Assembly (NCBI RefSeq): GCF_001612635.1
Contig: NZ_BDAV01000013.1
Location: 186,001-250,000 of the forward strand
Source of the DNA: Nocardia africana NBRC 100379
Lineage (GTDB): Bacteria > Actinomycetota > Actinomycetes > Mycobacteriales > Mycobacteriaceae
DNA length: 64,000 nt
Direction of reading: 5' to 3'
Shown here: positions 53,090-60,375 of the stretch, piece after piece
Numbering within the stretch: position 1 is the stretch's first letter
Layout of the letters: every line of letters starts with the position of its first letter
Notes under the pieces: generated by a model
Databases searched by the model: none
The model's input: the letters and a program-made list of their open reading frames with translations, nothing else
Told to the model about the DNA's origin: nothing
Position numbers and translations under genes: made by a program

Positions 53090-54333
53090 TGGACCAGACC
53101 GTCGGTATCGATGCTCACCTGATTTCCGGTGTGGAACCAACTGCCCGTGAACCGCGATTCGGTGGTCTGCGGGTCGTTCCAGTAGCGCGGGGTGATATTC
53201 GGGCCGCGACAGAGCAACTCGCCGCTGCCCACCCCCGCCCGCGGCCCCCACAGCGCCAATTCCGTACCGCCGAACGGGAATCCGAGAACGTCGCTGCCGG
53301 ACGTCGCGCCGCTGTCCACCAGAGCCAATCCGATACCGCTGGTCTCGGTCGCACCCCACACCGACCACTGCCGGGCCAGCGGGAACACCTCGCGCAGCGC
53401 CTCGGCGACGATTTCCGCGGTGCCGGCGTCGGTCGCGGCCAGTTCGGCGCGATGTCCCGCGCTGCACACCTGACGCACGCCCTCGGCCCGCAATCCGGCC
53501 AGTTCGGGTAGCAGGCCCGCGAAGATGCGAGGCGTCGCGGCCACCATGTCGATACGTTCGGCGACGATCGTCTCGGCGATCATGGCCGGATCCGGGGCGA
53601 GGACGACCGTGCCGCCCACGGCGAAGGTCGGCAGCAGTTGATCGACACAGCCGCTCGCATGCGCCAGCGGCATCAGAACCAGATTGCGCAGTCCGTCGGT
53701 CGGCAGGTCGAAGGCGCCCACCACCGAGCGCACCGCCGAGAGCAGATTCTCGTTGGTCAACTCGACGCCGCGCGGACCGCCCGGCGCCTCCGAAAGGCCC
53801 TGGGCCGCAGCGCCGCTGGTGTAGCACAGCAGGGCGAGCTCGCTCAGTGACGCGCCGTCGTCGATGAAGGCCGCGCCGTCGGGGAAGTCGGCGTACCCGG
53901 CATCGGCGCCGCCGCCGTCGAGGACGAAATCCGCGCAGCTGTCCGCGATCACCTGGGCGGCCACGCCATCGGGCAGCCCGTCGTGCACCAGCACCGGCAC
54001 CGCACCGGACAGCAGGGCGCCGAGGAAGGCCTGGACCCAGCGCGCGCCCACCGGCATCCGCACGGCAACCCGGTCGCCGTAGCCGATTCCGTGTTCCTGC
54101 AGTCCGCCGGCGATCCGGGAGGCGGCATGCCACAGCTGCCGGTAGGTCAGCCGCGGTCCGCCGATCTCGACGACCGCCTCCCGGCCCGAGAACGCGTGTA
54201 CCTGCACATCGAGTAGTTCGGTGAGGGCCGGATTCAGATTTCCGTACCGCAGTACGCCGTCGGCTCCGCGAGCAAGAGGGTTGCCACACCATGGATTTCG
54301 CGTCTGCGGATATTCGATCAGAAGCTGCGTCAT
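53077..54333 (-). CDS. Truncated acyl-AMP synthetase (ANL superfamily), probably non-catalytic
   Basis: 418 aa from the ATG at 54333, preceded by GGAGGGA. It has the N-terminal ANL domain (LTYRQLWHAASRIAGGL, LVLMPLAHASGCVDQLL, WSVWGATETSG, GELLCRGPNITPRYWND) but stops at STDTDG-type hinge sequence (VSIDTDGLVHRTG), losing the ~110-residue C-terminal domain with the catalytic Lys. The P-loop is also odd: YTSGAAAQG, a short insertion, then GGPRGVEL instead of TSGTTGxPKG. The final residues are encoded in a terminator stem. It may be a decaying gene or a pseudoenzyme. Confidence 0.85.
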   Translation of the reverse strand: MTQLLIEYPQTRNPWCGNPLARGADGVLRYGNLNPALTELLDVQVHAFSGREAVVEIGGPRLTYRQLWHAASRIAGGLQEHGIGYGDRVAVRMPVGARWVQAFLGALLSGAVPVLVHDGLPDGVAAQVIADSCADFVLDGGGADAGYADFPDGAAFIDDGASLSELALLCYTSGAAAQGLSEAPGGPRGVELTNENLLSAVRSVVGAFDLPTDGLRNLVLMPLAHASGCVDQLLPTFAVGGTVVLAPDPAMIAETIVAERIDMVAATPRIFAGLLPELAGLRAEGVRQVCSAGHRAELAATDAGTAEIVAEALREVFPLARQWSVWGATETSGIGLALVDSGATSGSDVLGFPFGGTELALWGPRAGVGSGELLCRGPNITPRYWNDPQTTESRFTGSWFHTGNQVSIDTDGLVHRTG

Positions 54334-54427
54334 CAAGTCCCTCCGGATGCCTCGATCAACAGGCACCTGTGACTATATGACGCAGATCACAGCCGTGGGG
54401 CGTTAGGCGACAAACTTGTCCGGGTGA

Positions 54428-55222
54428 TCACCGCCCGGTGTAGCTCGCCTTCCCCGGGCCGACCTCCAGGAAGCTGCGCACCGCACCCCGCAAATCCTCG
54501 GTGTCGAACAGTTCGCCGGAGACCTTGGGCGTCACCGAATCGGCATGCTCGACGCCGCCGGAACGCCATGCCGCGATGATCTGCTTGGTGGCCGCGTGGG
54601 CGCGGGTCGGGCCGTCGGCGAGGCGGGTGGCCAGCGCCCGGGCCGCGGCGTCGACGTCCTCGTGCACCGCGTTGACCACACCCCAGTCGGCGAGGGTGGC
54701 CGCGTCGTACAGGTCGCCGGTCATGACCAGCTCCCGCGCCCGGCCGGAACCGGCACGCTCGGCCAGCCGCTGCGGCCCGCCCATCGACGGCGTCAGGCCC
54801 ACGACCGTCTCGACCAGCCCGAACTTGGCCTTCGGCGAGGCCAGCAGGATGTCGCAGGCCAGCGAGATCTCGAAGGCGGCGGTCAGGGTGAGGCCGTGGG
54901 CGGCGAAGACGACCGGGCACGGCAGCGCCTCGACCGGGTGGATGATGCTCTGGAACAAGCGCTGCCACAGTTCGGCGCCCTGGTCCACGCTCAATCCGTC
55001 GAATTCGTGGACGTCGACCCCGCCGGAGACGACCTTGCCCTCGGCGCGGATCAGCAACGCGCGCGGCGGGTTCGCGGTCAACTCGGCGAGATCGGCGGCG
55101 AGCGATCCCAGCAGCGCCGAATCGAACAGGTTCAACGGCGGATGATCGATGGTGATGATCGCCAGCTGGGCGCCGGCCTCGGTCTCGGTCCGCTCCAACC
55201 GGGTGGGTTTCGAATCGCTCAT
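54428..55222 (-). CDS. Enoyl-CoA hydratase/isomerase family protein
   Basis: 264 aa crotonase fold. Oxyanion-hole segments are KVVSGGVDVHEF and AAHGLTLTAAFEISLACD; glutamates corresponding to the two catalytic positions of hydratases appear in FEISLACD and FGLVETVVGL. The usual Gly-Gly-Gly of the second segment is altered (LTLTAAF), so the reaction may not be simple hydration. It is 94 bp upstream of the truncated synthetase in the same direction and divergent from the GST-like gene. Confidence 0.9.
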   Translation of the reverse strand: MSDSKPTRLERTETEAGAQLAIITIDHPPLNLFDSALLGSLAADLAELTANPPRALLIRAEGKVVSGGVDVHEFDGLSVDQGAELWQRLFQSIIHPVEALPCPVVFAAHGLTLTAAFEISLACDILLASPKAKFGLVETVVGLTPSMGGPQRLAERAGSGRARELVMTGDLYDAATLADWGVVNAVHEDVDAAARALATRLADGPTRAHAATKQIIAAWRSGGVEHADSVTPKVSGELFDTEDLRGAVRSFLEVGPGKASYTGR

Positions 55223-55287
55223 CGGCCGAATCTATCCAGAACCCGTCATAACCGGTACCCCGGCCGCCGGTCTGCCAGACTGGTGCG

Positions 55288-56325
55288 GTGGATACCTCGC
55301 CGACCGAGAACGCCGGTTCGAACACCGCGACCTATGTCGAGCCCGGCGAATTCAAGCGCGACACGAACTACATCACGACCCGCATCACCGCCGACGGCCG
55401 CGACGGTTATCCCGTCGAACCGCAGCGCTACCGGCTGATCGCGGCGCGGGCCTGCCCGTGGGCCAACCGCACGCTGATCGTGCGGCGGCTGCTCGGCCTG
55501 GAGCAGGTGATCTCGCTGGGGTTGTGCGGGCCGACCCACGACAAACGCAGCTGGACCTTCGACCTCGATCCGGACGAGGTGGACCCGGTGCTGGGCATCC
55601 ACTTTCTGCGCGACGCCTATCTCGCGCGCGACCCGGAGTATCCGCGCGGCATCACCGTCCCGGCGGTGGTGGACGTGCCGACCGGACGGGTGGTCACCAA
55701 CGACTACGCGCAGATCACGCTCGACTTCTCCACCGAGTGGACGCAGTTCCACCGACCGGGCGCGCCGCAGCTGTATCCCGAACCGCTGCGCGCCGAGATC
55801 GATCAGGTGAACCGGCGCGTCTACACCGAGGTCAACAACGGCGTCTACCGCTGCGGTTTCGCCGGCAGCCAGGACGCCTACGACGCCGCCTACGATCGGC
55901 TGTTCACCGCGCTGGACTGGCTGTCGGAACGGTTGAGCGAACAGCGTTATCTGGTCGGCGACACCATCACCGAGGCCGATGTGCGGCTGTTCACCACGCT
56001 GGTGCGGTTCGACCCGGTGTATCACGGCCATTTCAAATGCAATCGGAACAAGCTCACCGAACAGCCGGTGCTGTGGGCCTATGCGCGCGACCTGTTCCAG
56101 ACCCCGGGCTTCGGCGATACCGTCGATTTCACGCAGATCAAGCGGCACTACTACATCGTGCACAGCGATATCAATCCGACCGGGATCGTGCCGAAGGGGC
56201 CGGAACTGTCGGGCTGGCTCACCCCACACGGCCGAGAAGCGCTGGGCGGCAAGCCCTTCGGCGACGGCACGCCGCCTCCACCGCCACTGCCGGCGGAACG
56301 AGTTCCGGCTGCCGACTGGGTCTGA
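55288..56325 (+). CDS. Glutathionyl-hydroquinone-reductase-type GST (probably mycothiol-linked)
   Basis: 345 aa from a GTG. The catalytic motif ACPWANRTLIVRRLLGLE (Cys about 57) and the C-terminal helical domain (NNGVYRCGFAGSQDAYDAAYDRL, YLVGDTITEADVRLFTTLVRFDPVYHGHFKCN, read in parts) define the ECM4/YqjG S-glutathionyl-hydroquinone reductase family. Actinobacteria use mycothiol rather than glutathione, so an S-mycothionyl substrate is inferred. A 15-bp perfect inverted repeat immediately after the stop terminates transcription. Confidence 0.92.
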   Translation: MDTSPTENAGSNTATYVEPGEFKRDTNYITTRITADGRDGYPVEPQRYRLIAARACPWANRTLIVRRLLGLEQVISLGLCGPTHDKRSWTFDLDPDEVDPVLGIHFLRDAYLARDPEYPRGITVPAVVDVPTGRVVTNDYAQITLDFSTEWTQFHRPGAPQLYPEPLRAEIDQVNRRVYTEVNNGVYRCGFAGSQDAYDAAYDRLFTALDWLSERLSEQRYLVGDTITEADVRLFTTLVRFDPVYHGHFKCNRNKLTEQPVLWAYARDLFQTPGFGDTVDFTQIKRHYYIVHSDINPTGIVPKGPELSGWLTPHGREALGGKPFGDGTPPPPPLPAERVPAADWV

Positions 56326-56326
56326 G

Positions 56327-56357
56327 CCGGTGCGGAGGCGGTCCGCCTCCGCACCGG
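56327..56357. terminator. Very strong bidirectional terminator
   Basis: Perfect 15-bp arms CCGGTGCGGAGGCGG/CCGCCTCCGCACCGG with a single-base spacer, beginning one base after the stop of the GST-like gene and ending 23 bp before the stop of the convergent VOC gene. Confidence 0.8.
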
Positions 56358-56379
56358 ATCGGTTCGTGCGGTCGCTGCG

Positions 56380-56808
56380 TTATGCGGAGGCTCCCGCGTA
56401 GGTGCCGAAGCTCCAGAACACGCCCTCGGGATCGCGGCAGGTGAACCCGCGCGAGCCGTAGTCCTCGTCGCGGAGTCCGCGCACGATCGTCGCACCGGCG
56501 GCGCGGGCGCGTTCGTAGAGCGCGTCCGGATCGTCGACGACGATGTACACCGAGCCGGTCCCCGGCGGCTGCTCACAGAGCGCGGAATCCTCGCGCTGCG
56601 AACCGAGCATGATGCCGCCCCCGCCGGGCCAGCCGAGTTCGGCGTGCTGGACCACGTCGTCGGTGGCGTAGCGGGCGACTTCGACGAATCCGAAGGCACG
56701 CTGCAGGAAGTCGATCGCGGCCGGGGCGTCACGGTAGACGAACGTCGGCCACAGCGGGGCCGTCGTCGTCGCGCTAGCGGTCGTTGCGGTATCGGTTGTT
56801 TCGGTCAT
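56380..56808 (-). CDS. VOC (glyoxalase/bleomycin-resistance) family protein
   Basis: 142 aa from the ATG at 56808. A Thr/Ala-rich N-terminus is followed by two beta-alpha-beta-beta-beta units (PTFVYRDAPAAIDFLQRAFGF; YIVVDDPDALYERARAAGA; FTCRDPEGVFWSFGTY). The sequence matches the PhnB-like/glyoxalase-fold proteins with unknown ligand. Its start lies 35 bp inside the end of the AraC regulator gene, so both are in one unit and the regulator may respond to the same compound. Confidence 0.9.
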   Translation of the reverse strand: MTETTDTATTASATTTAPLWPTFVYRDAPAAIDFLQRAFGFVEVARYATDDVVQHAELGWPGGGGIMLGSQREDSALCEQPPGTGSVYIVVDDPDALYERARAAGATIVRGLRDEDYGSRGFTCRDPEGVFWSFGTYAGASA

Positions 56809-57664
56809 GGACCCAGCCTTTCTCGCCCGGCGCCCCGTCGTCTTGGACGAATGGGAACACCTCGCGCGCACGCCACACCGACGGCGGACAGCCGGCCAGT
56901 TCGCGCCACTCGCGGGCCATGTGGGCCTGGTCGTAATAACCGGTCGCGGCCGCCACCTCGGCGATGCTCACCTCGGGCCGGCGCAGCATCCGGTGCGAGA
57001 CCTCGAACCGGGTCAGCCGCGCGGCCTCCTTGGGCGTGATGCCGAACTCGCCGGCGAATCGCGCGGCCAGATGTCTTCTGCTCCAGCCGATGTCGTGCGC
57101 CACCCGGTCGACCGCGGGTGCGCCCGCGGGATCGGTCAGCAGCCGCCAGGCCCGGCGGAGGTTGGCGTCCATCTCGCGCCGGCGCGGATCGATCGCGGCG
57201 ACCCGCGCGCAGAAGACCTCGTCCAGCACGGCGAACCGCGCGCGCCAGTCGGAGGTCGCGGCGATCCGCTCCCGCACCCGCTCGGCGTCGGGCCCCAGCA
57301 GATCCGACAGATCGACGATCCACTCCCCCAGCTCACCGGCGGGTATTCCGAACAGCGCCCGCGCACCCAGCGGTGTGACCGCCAGCTGAATTCCGTGCTG
57401 GTAGCCGTTGTGCGCGACCAGTGTCGGCCGCAGCGTCAGCCCGCCGGCCAGCGCGTCCCAGCGGCCGCCGGCCTGGTCGGGGTGGGAGGACACCGGCACG
57501 TCGATCGGTTCGTCGATGGTGAGAATCACCGTGATCGCGGTACTCGGCATGCCGACGTGCACGCCCGGATCGAATCCACGCAGCAGATATCCGTCGTAGC
57601 GGCCGAGGTAGGGCCGCAACGACGGGGTGGGCAACCGGCGCGCTCCCGCGGAGACACCACTCAC
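56774..57664 (-). CDS. AraC-family transcriptional regulator
   Basis: About 296 aa from the GTG at 57664 (GTG 57673 is an alternative). The C-terminal double helix-turn-helix is clear: VDRVAHDIGWSRRHLAARFAGEFGITPKEAARLTRF and the second helix pair SIAEVAAATGYYDQAHMAREWRELAG (in parts). The N-terminal domain resembles DUF6597/Ada-type sensor domains (LRPYLGRYDGYLLRGFDPG). It overlaps the VOC gene downstream. An imperfect CGACGG/CCGTCG dyad lies upstream near 57730-57753. Confidence 0.9.
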   Translation of the reverse strand: MSGVSAGARRLPTPSLRPYLGRYDGYLLRGFDPGVHVGMPSTAITVILTIDEPIDVPVSSHPDQAGGRWDALAGGLTLRPTLVAHNGYQHGIQLAVTPLGARALFGIPAGELGEWIVDLSDLLGPDAERVRERIAATSDWRARFAVLDEVFCARVAAIDPRRREMDANLRRAWRLLTDPAGAPAVDRVAHDIGWSRRHLAARFAGEFGITPKEAARLTRFEVSHRMLRRPEVSIAEVAAATGYYDQAHMAREWRELAGCPPSVWRAREVFPFVQDDGAPGEKGWVHDRNNRYRNDR

Positions 57665-57826
57665 CCTCTCCACGGTAGGCGGCGCGCGGGCGCGGCGGAA
57701 CCGGACCCGGGTGCGGTTCGTTGCACGAACGACGGCCGTATCGGCCACCGTCGCCGACTTCGTCCGCGGCCGTCGGATCGGCACCACTAGAGTTTGTGCC
57801 GACCGGACGAGAGGGGTGCGTTACCG

Positions 57827-58573
57827 ATGTTCGACAGCGGCGTGGAAAAGGCCGTGCGGTCACTGCTGGACAACGGGGCACAATTGCAGGCTCCCGCGGT
57901 CGCGAAGTACGTCGACCGGTTCCGCCGAGCACACCCGGGCGAGAGTCCGGCTCAGATCCTCGACCGGCTGGAGAAGATCTATCTCACGACCGTGACGGGC
58001 AGCGGCACCGCGGTCGGCGCCACCGCCGCCGTCCCGGGAGTCGGCACCCTGACCTCGATCGCGGCGATGAGCGCGGAAACCACGTTCTTCCTCGAGGCCT
58101 CGGCCGTGTTCACCCTCGCCGTCGCCGCCGTGCACGGCGTCGCCCCCGAGGACAAGGAACGCCGGCGCGCGCTGGTGCTGGCGGTGGTGCTCGGTGAGAG
58201 CGGTATGGAGATCGTGCAGCAGAGCGTGGGCCATTCGGCCAAGAACTGGGGCACGCTGCTGGCGGAGCGGATCCCGGGCATCAAGGGCATGAACGAATCG
58301 CTGATGAAGCGCTTCGTCATCCAGTTCGTCACCAAGCGCAGCATGCTCATGTTCGGCAAGATCCTGCCGGCCGGAATCGGCGCGGCCGTCGGCGGATTCG
58401 GCAACCGCGCCCTGGGGAAGAATGTAATCGCCAACGCGCGCAAGGCATTCGGACCCGCGCCGATGCGGTGGTCCGGCGGTACCGCGCGCGGCACCGTGAT
58501 CGACGCCGATCCACTACCGGCACTGGGTAATACGGACGGCACTGCCCCCGGTTCGACGGCCGAGCAACGATGA
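57827..58573 (+). CDS. Conserved membrane protein of unknown function
   Basis: 248 aa from the ATG at 57827. The N-terminal ~40 residues are soluble (VEKAVRSLLDNGAQLQAPAV). Hydrophobic segments follow at TGSGTAVGATAAVPGVGTLTSI, FFLEASAVFTLAVAAVHGV and PAGIGAAVGGFGNRAL, giving a pattern similar to EcsC-like or small peripheral membrane proteins. No catalytic motif. Its stop overlaps the ABC ATPase start by 4 bp, so it is part of that transporter operon and may be an accessory subunit. Confidence 0.7.
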   Translation: MFDSGVEKAVRSLLDNGAQLQAPAVAKYVDRFRRAHPGESPAQILDRLEKIYLTTVTGSGTAVGATAAVPGVGTLTSIAAMSAETTFFLEASAVFTLAVAAVHGVAPEDKERRRALVLAVVLGESGMEIVQQSVGHSAKNWGTLLAERIPGIKGMNESLMKRFVIQFVTKRSMLMFGKILPAGIGAAVGGFGNRALGKNVIANARKAFGPAPMRWSGGTARGTVIDADPLPALGNTDGTAPGSTAEQR

Positions 58574-59499
58574 GCGCGGCCCGCTCGCTCGCCGTCTCGA
58601 TCAGCGGACTGCACAAGCAGTTCGAGGGTGTGGTCGCCCTGCGCGATGTCGGGTTCTCGGTTCCGGCCGGAACCACCGCGGCCCTCGTCGGCCCGCCCGG
58701 ATCCGGAAAGTCCACGCTCGTCCACATTCTGCTCGGACTGCTGCGAGCGGATTCCGGCATCGCCGAGACCGCCGACGGCGGCGGGATCGGCGCGGTGCTG
58801 CAGCCGCGCGGGCTGCACCCGGCCCGGAGCGTGCGTGCCCAAGTGCGGGTGTACGCGGCCGCCCTGGGTGTGGACGACGAGCGGGTGGACGCCGTGCTCG
58901 CCACGCTGCGCCTCGCCGAGGCCGCCACGACGCGGGTGCGGGACGTCCCCGACGGCGTGCGCACGAGGCTCGCACTGGCCCAGGCACTGCTCGCCCAGCC
59001 CCGCCTGCTGGTGCTCGACGACCCGTTCGACGGTCTCGAATCAGCCGAGCGGGCATGGCTTTTCGACTATCTGCGCGCTCATGCCCGGCGCGGTGGCACC
59101 ACCCTGTTCACCTCGCAGAGCCTGGCCGCGGCGGTGCCGGTCTGCGATCAGGTAATCGTGCTCTCGGCCGGTTCGGTGGCCTATCAGGGCAGTCCGCGGC
59201 GGCTGCGGCGCAACCATCCGGATCGGCTGGTGGTCGCGGCGTCGAGCCCGATCGCGCTGGCCACCACGCTGGCCGCCCAGGGCTTCACCGACGCGGTGAT
59301 GCGCGGCGACGGCAGACTCGCCGTCGCCGAGGCGTCACGCGCCGAGATCGAGGCGGCCGCGGCGCTGGCCCGCGTGCATCTCGGCGAGGTGGTGGCCGAA
59401 CCCGTCCACCCGGATCGGGTGCTGGCCATCCTCACCAAATCGTCCGCGCCGCCGGCCTATCCCGCCCCCGCCCCTGCGACCATGTACGGAACGCGATGA
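58570..59499 (+). CDS. ABC transporter ATP-binding protein with degenerate catalytic motifs
   Basis: 309 aa. Walker A is intact (GPPGSGKST), and the Q-loop is LQPRGLHP. The signature position reads VPDGVRTRL instead of LSGGQ/SxGMxQR, Walker B is LLVLDDPFDGL with Asp for the catalytic Glu, and the switch His is Gln in LFTSQSL. The C-terminal ~100 residues are a family-specific extension. It overlaps its membrane neighbour and the permease by 4 bp each. ATP binding is likely; hydrolysis may be poor. Confidence 0.88.
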   Translation: MSAARSLAVSISGLHKQFEGVVALRDVGFSVPAGTTAALVGPPGSGKSTLVHILLGLLRADSGIAETADGGGIGAVLQPRGLHPARSVRAQVRVYAAALGVDDERVDAVLATLRLAEAATTRVRDVPDGVRTRLALAQALLAQPRLLVLDDPFDGLESAERAWLFDYLRAHARRGGTTLFTSQSLAAAVPVCDQVIVLSAGSVAYQGSPRRLRRNHPDRLVVAASSPIALATTLAAQGFTDAVMRGDGRLAVAEASRAEIEAAAALARVHLGEVVAEPVHPDRVLAILTKSSAPPAYPAPAPATMYGTR

Positions 59500-60290
59500 T
59501 GCTGCCGACCCTGCCTACCGTTCCCGCCGAGGTGAGCCGGGCGGCGACCGCCGAGCTCCGCAAGATCACCGCGGTGCGCTCCGGATGGGTGCTGCCGCCG
59601 GTGCTCGCGGCCGTGGGCTTCGTCGTCGCCTCGGCGTCCGCGCTGCGCGGTTCGGGTCCGCAACCCCGCGAGGCGCTGGTCACCGGGACGGCGACCGTCG
59701 GGTTGTATCTGGCGATCGCGGTGGCGGTGGGTTCGGCGGCGATCGGCGGCGCGGTCGCGGCCGGCGACGAATACCGCTATCGCAGCATGGGACTCACCGC
59801 GCTGTTCACCCCCGACCGGAACGTGCTCTTCGGCGCGAAAGCCGGTGTGGCCGCGGCCTATTCGCTGGTTGTGGCGGTGTGCGCGGAGGTCGGCGCGGCG
59901 CTGGGCCTGCTGGCATTCGGTCGGCACACCGTCGAATTCGGCTGGCGACTGGCCGGGGTGTTCGGCGGCGGCCTGCTCGCGGCGGTGTGCTGGGGCGTGA
60001 TCGGCGTGGGCCTGGGATTGCTGGTGCGCTCGCCCAATCTGGCCGTGATCGCGATGGCGGGATGGCTGTTCATCCTGGAACCGCTGATCTGGCTGGTCGC
60101 CAAGGGCGCCGGGATCGCGGGCGTCGTGGTGCTGCTGCCGGGGTCGGCGACCATCGGCTCGGTCGCGATCGGTTCGTTCCCCGAGAGCCCGTTCCTGCCG
60201 CCGAATGCGGCCTCGGCCGTGGTGCTCGTGATCTGGGCGGTCGCCGCCGGGGCGGCCGGTTGGTGGTACCTGCGCACGCGCGACATCTGA
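59496..60290 (+). CDS. ABC-2 type permease
   Basis: 264 aa, start overlapping the ATPase stop (ATGA); a second ATG follows at 59499. Six membrane helices are predicted (for example WVLPPVLAAVGFVVASASAL, LYLAIAVAVGSAAIGGAVAA, YSLVVAVCAEVGAALGLLAF). The cytoplasmic loop EYRYRSMGLTALFTPDRNVLFGAK, read in two parts, resembles ABC-2 transporters such as those coupled to BcrA/NatA-type ATPases. The substrate is unknown. Confidence 0.88.
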   Translation: MMLPTLPTVPAEVSRAATAELRKITAVRSGWVLPPVLAAVGFVVASASALRGSGPQPREALVTGTATVGLYLAIAVAVGSAAIGGAVAAGDEYRYRSMGLTALFTPDRNVLFGAKAGVAAAYSLVVAVCAEVGAALGLLAFGRHTVEFGWRLAGVFGGGLLAAVCWGVIGVGLGLLVRSPNLAVIAMAGWLFILEPLIWLVAKGAGIAGVVVLLPGSATIGSVAIGSFPESPFLPPNAASAVVLVIWAVAAGAAGWWYLRTRDI

Positions 60291-60314
60291 TTTCGACAGC
60301 CGATCCGGCCGGAA

Positions 60315-60337
60315 TTTCCCGCACGGGGTGCGGGAAA
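60315..60337 (+). terminator. Hairpin between ABC-2 permease and tandem exporter
   Basis: Perfect 9-bp stem TTTCCCGCA/TGCGGGAAA with a CGGGG loop, 25 bp after the permease stop and 38 bp before the next start. It may terminate the upstream operon or act as a leader hairpin. Confidence 0.55.
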
Positions 60338-60375
60338 CGCGGGGTGTCGGGGCGCGTCGGTACCGTCGAATCGAC

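Noticed and set aside
54367..54392. CRP-like site (CTGTGA...TCACAG) before the truncated synthetase
   Set aside because: The half-sites match but the spacer is 14 nt rather than 6, so it does not fit a CRP dimer.
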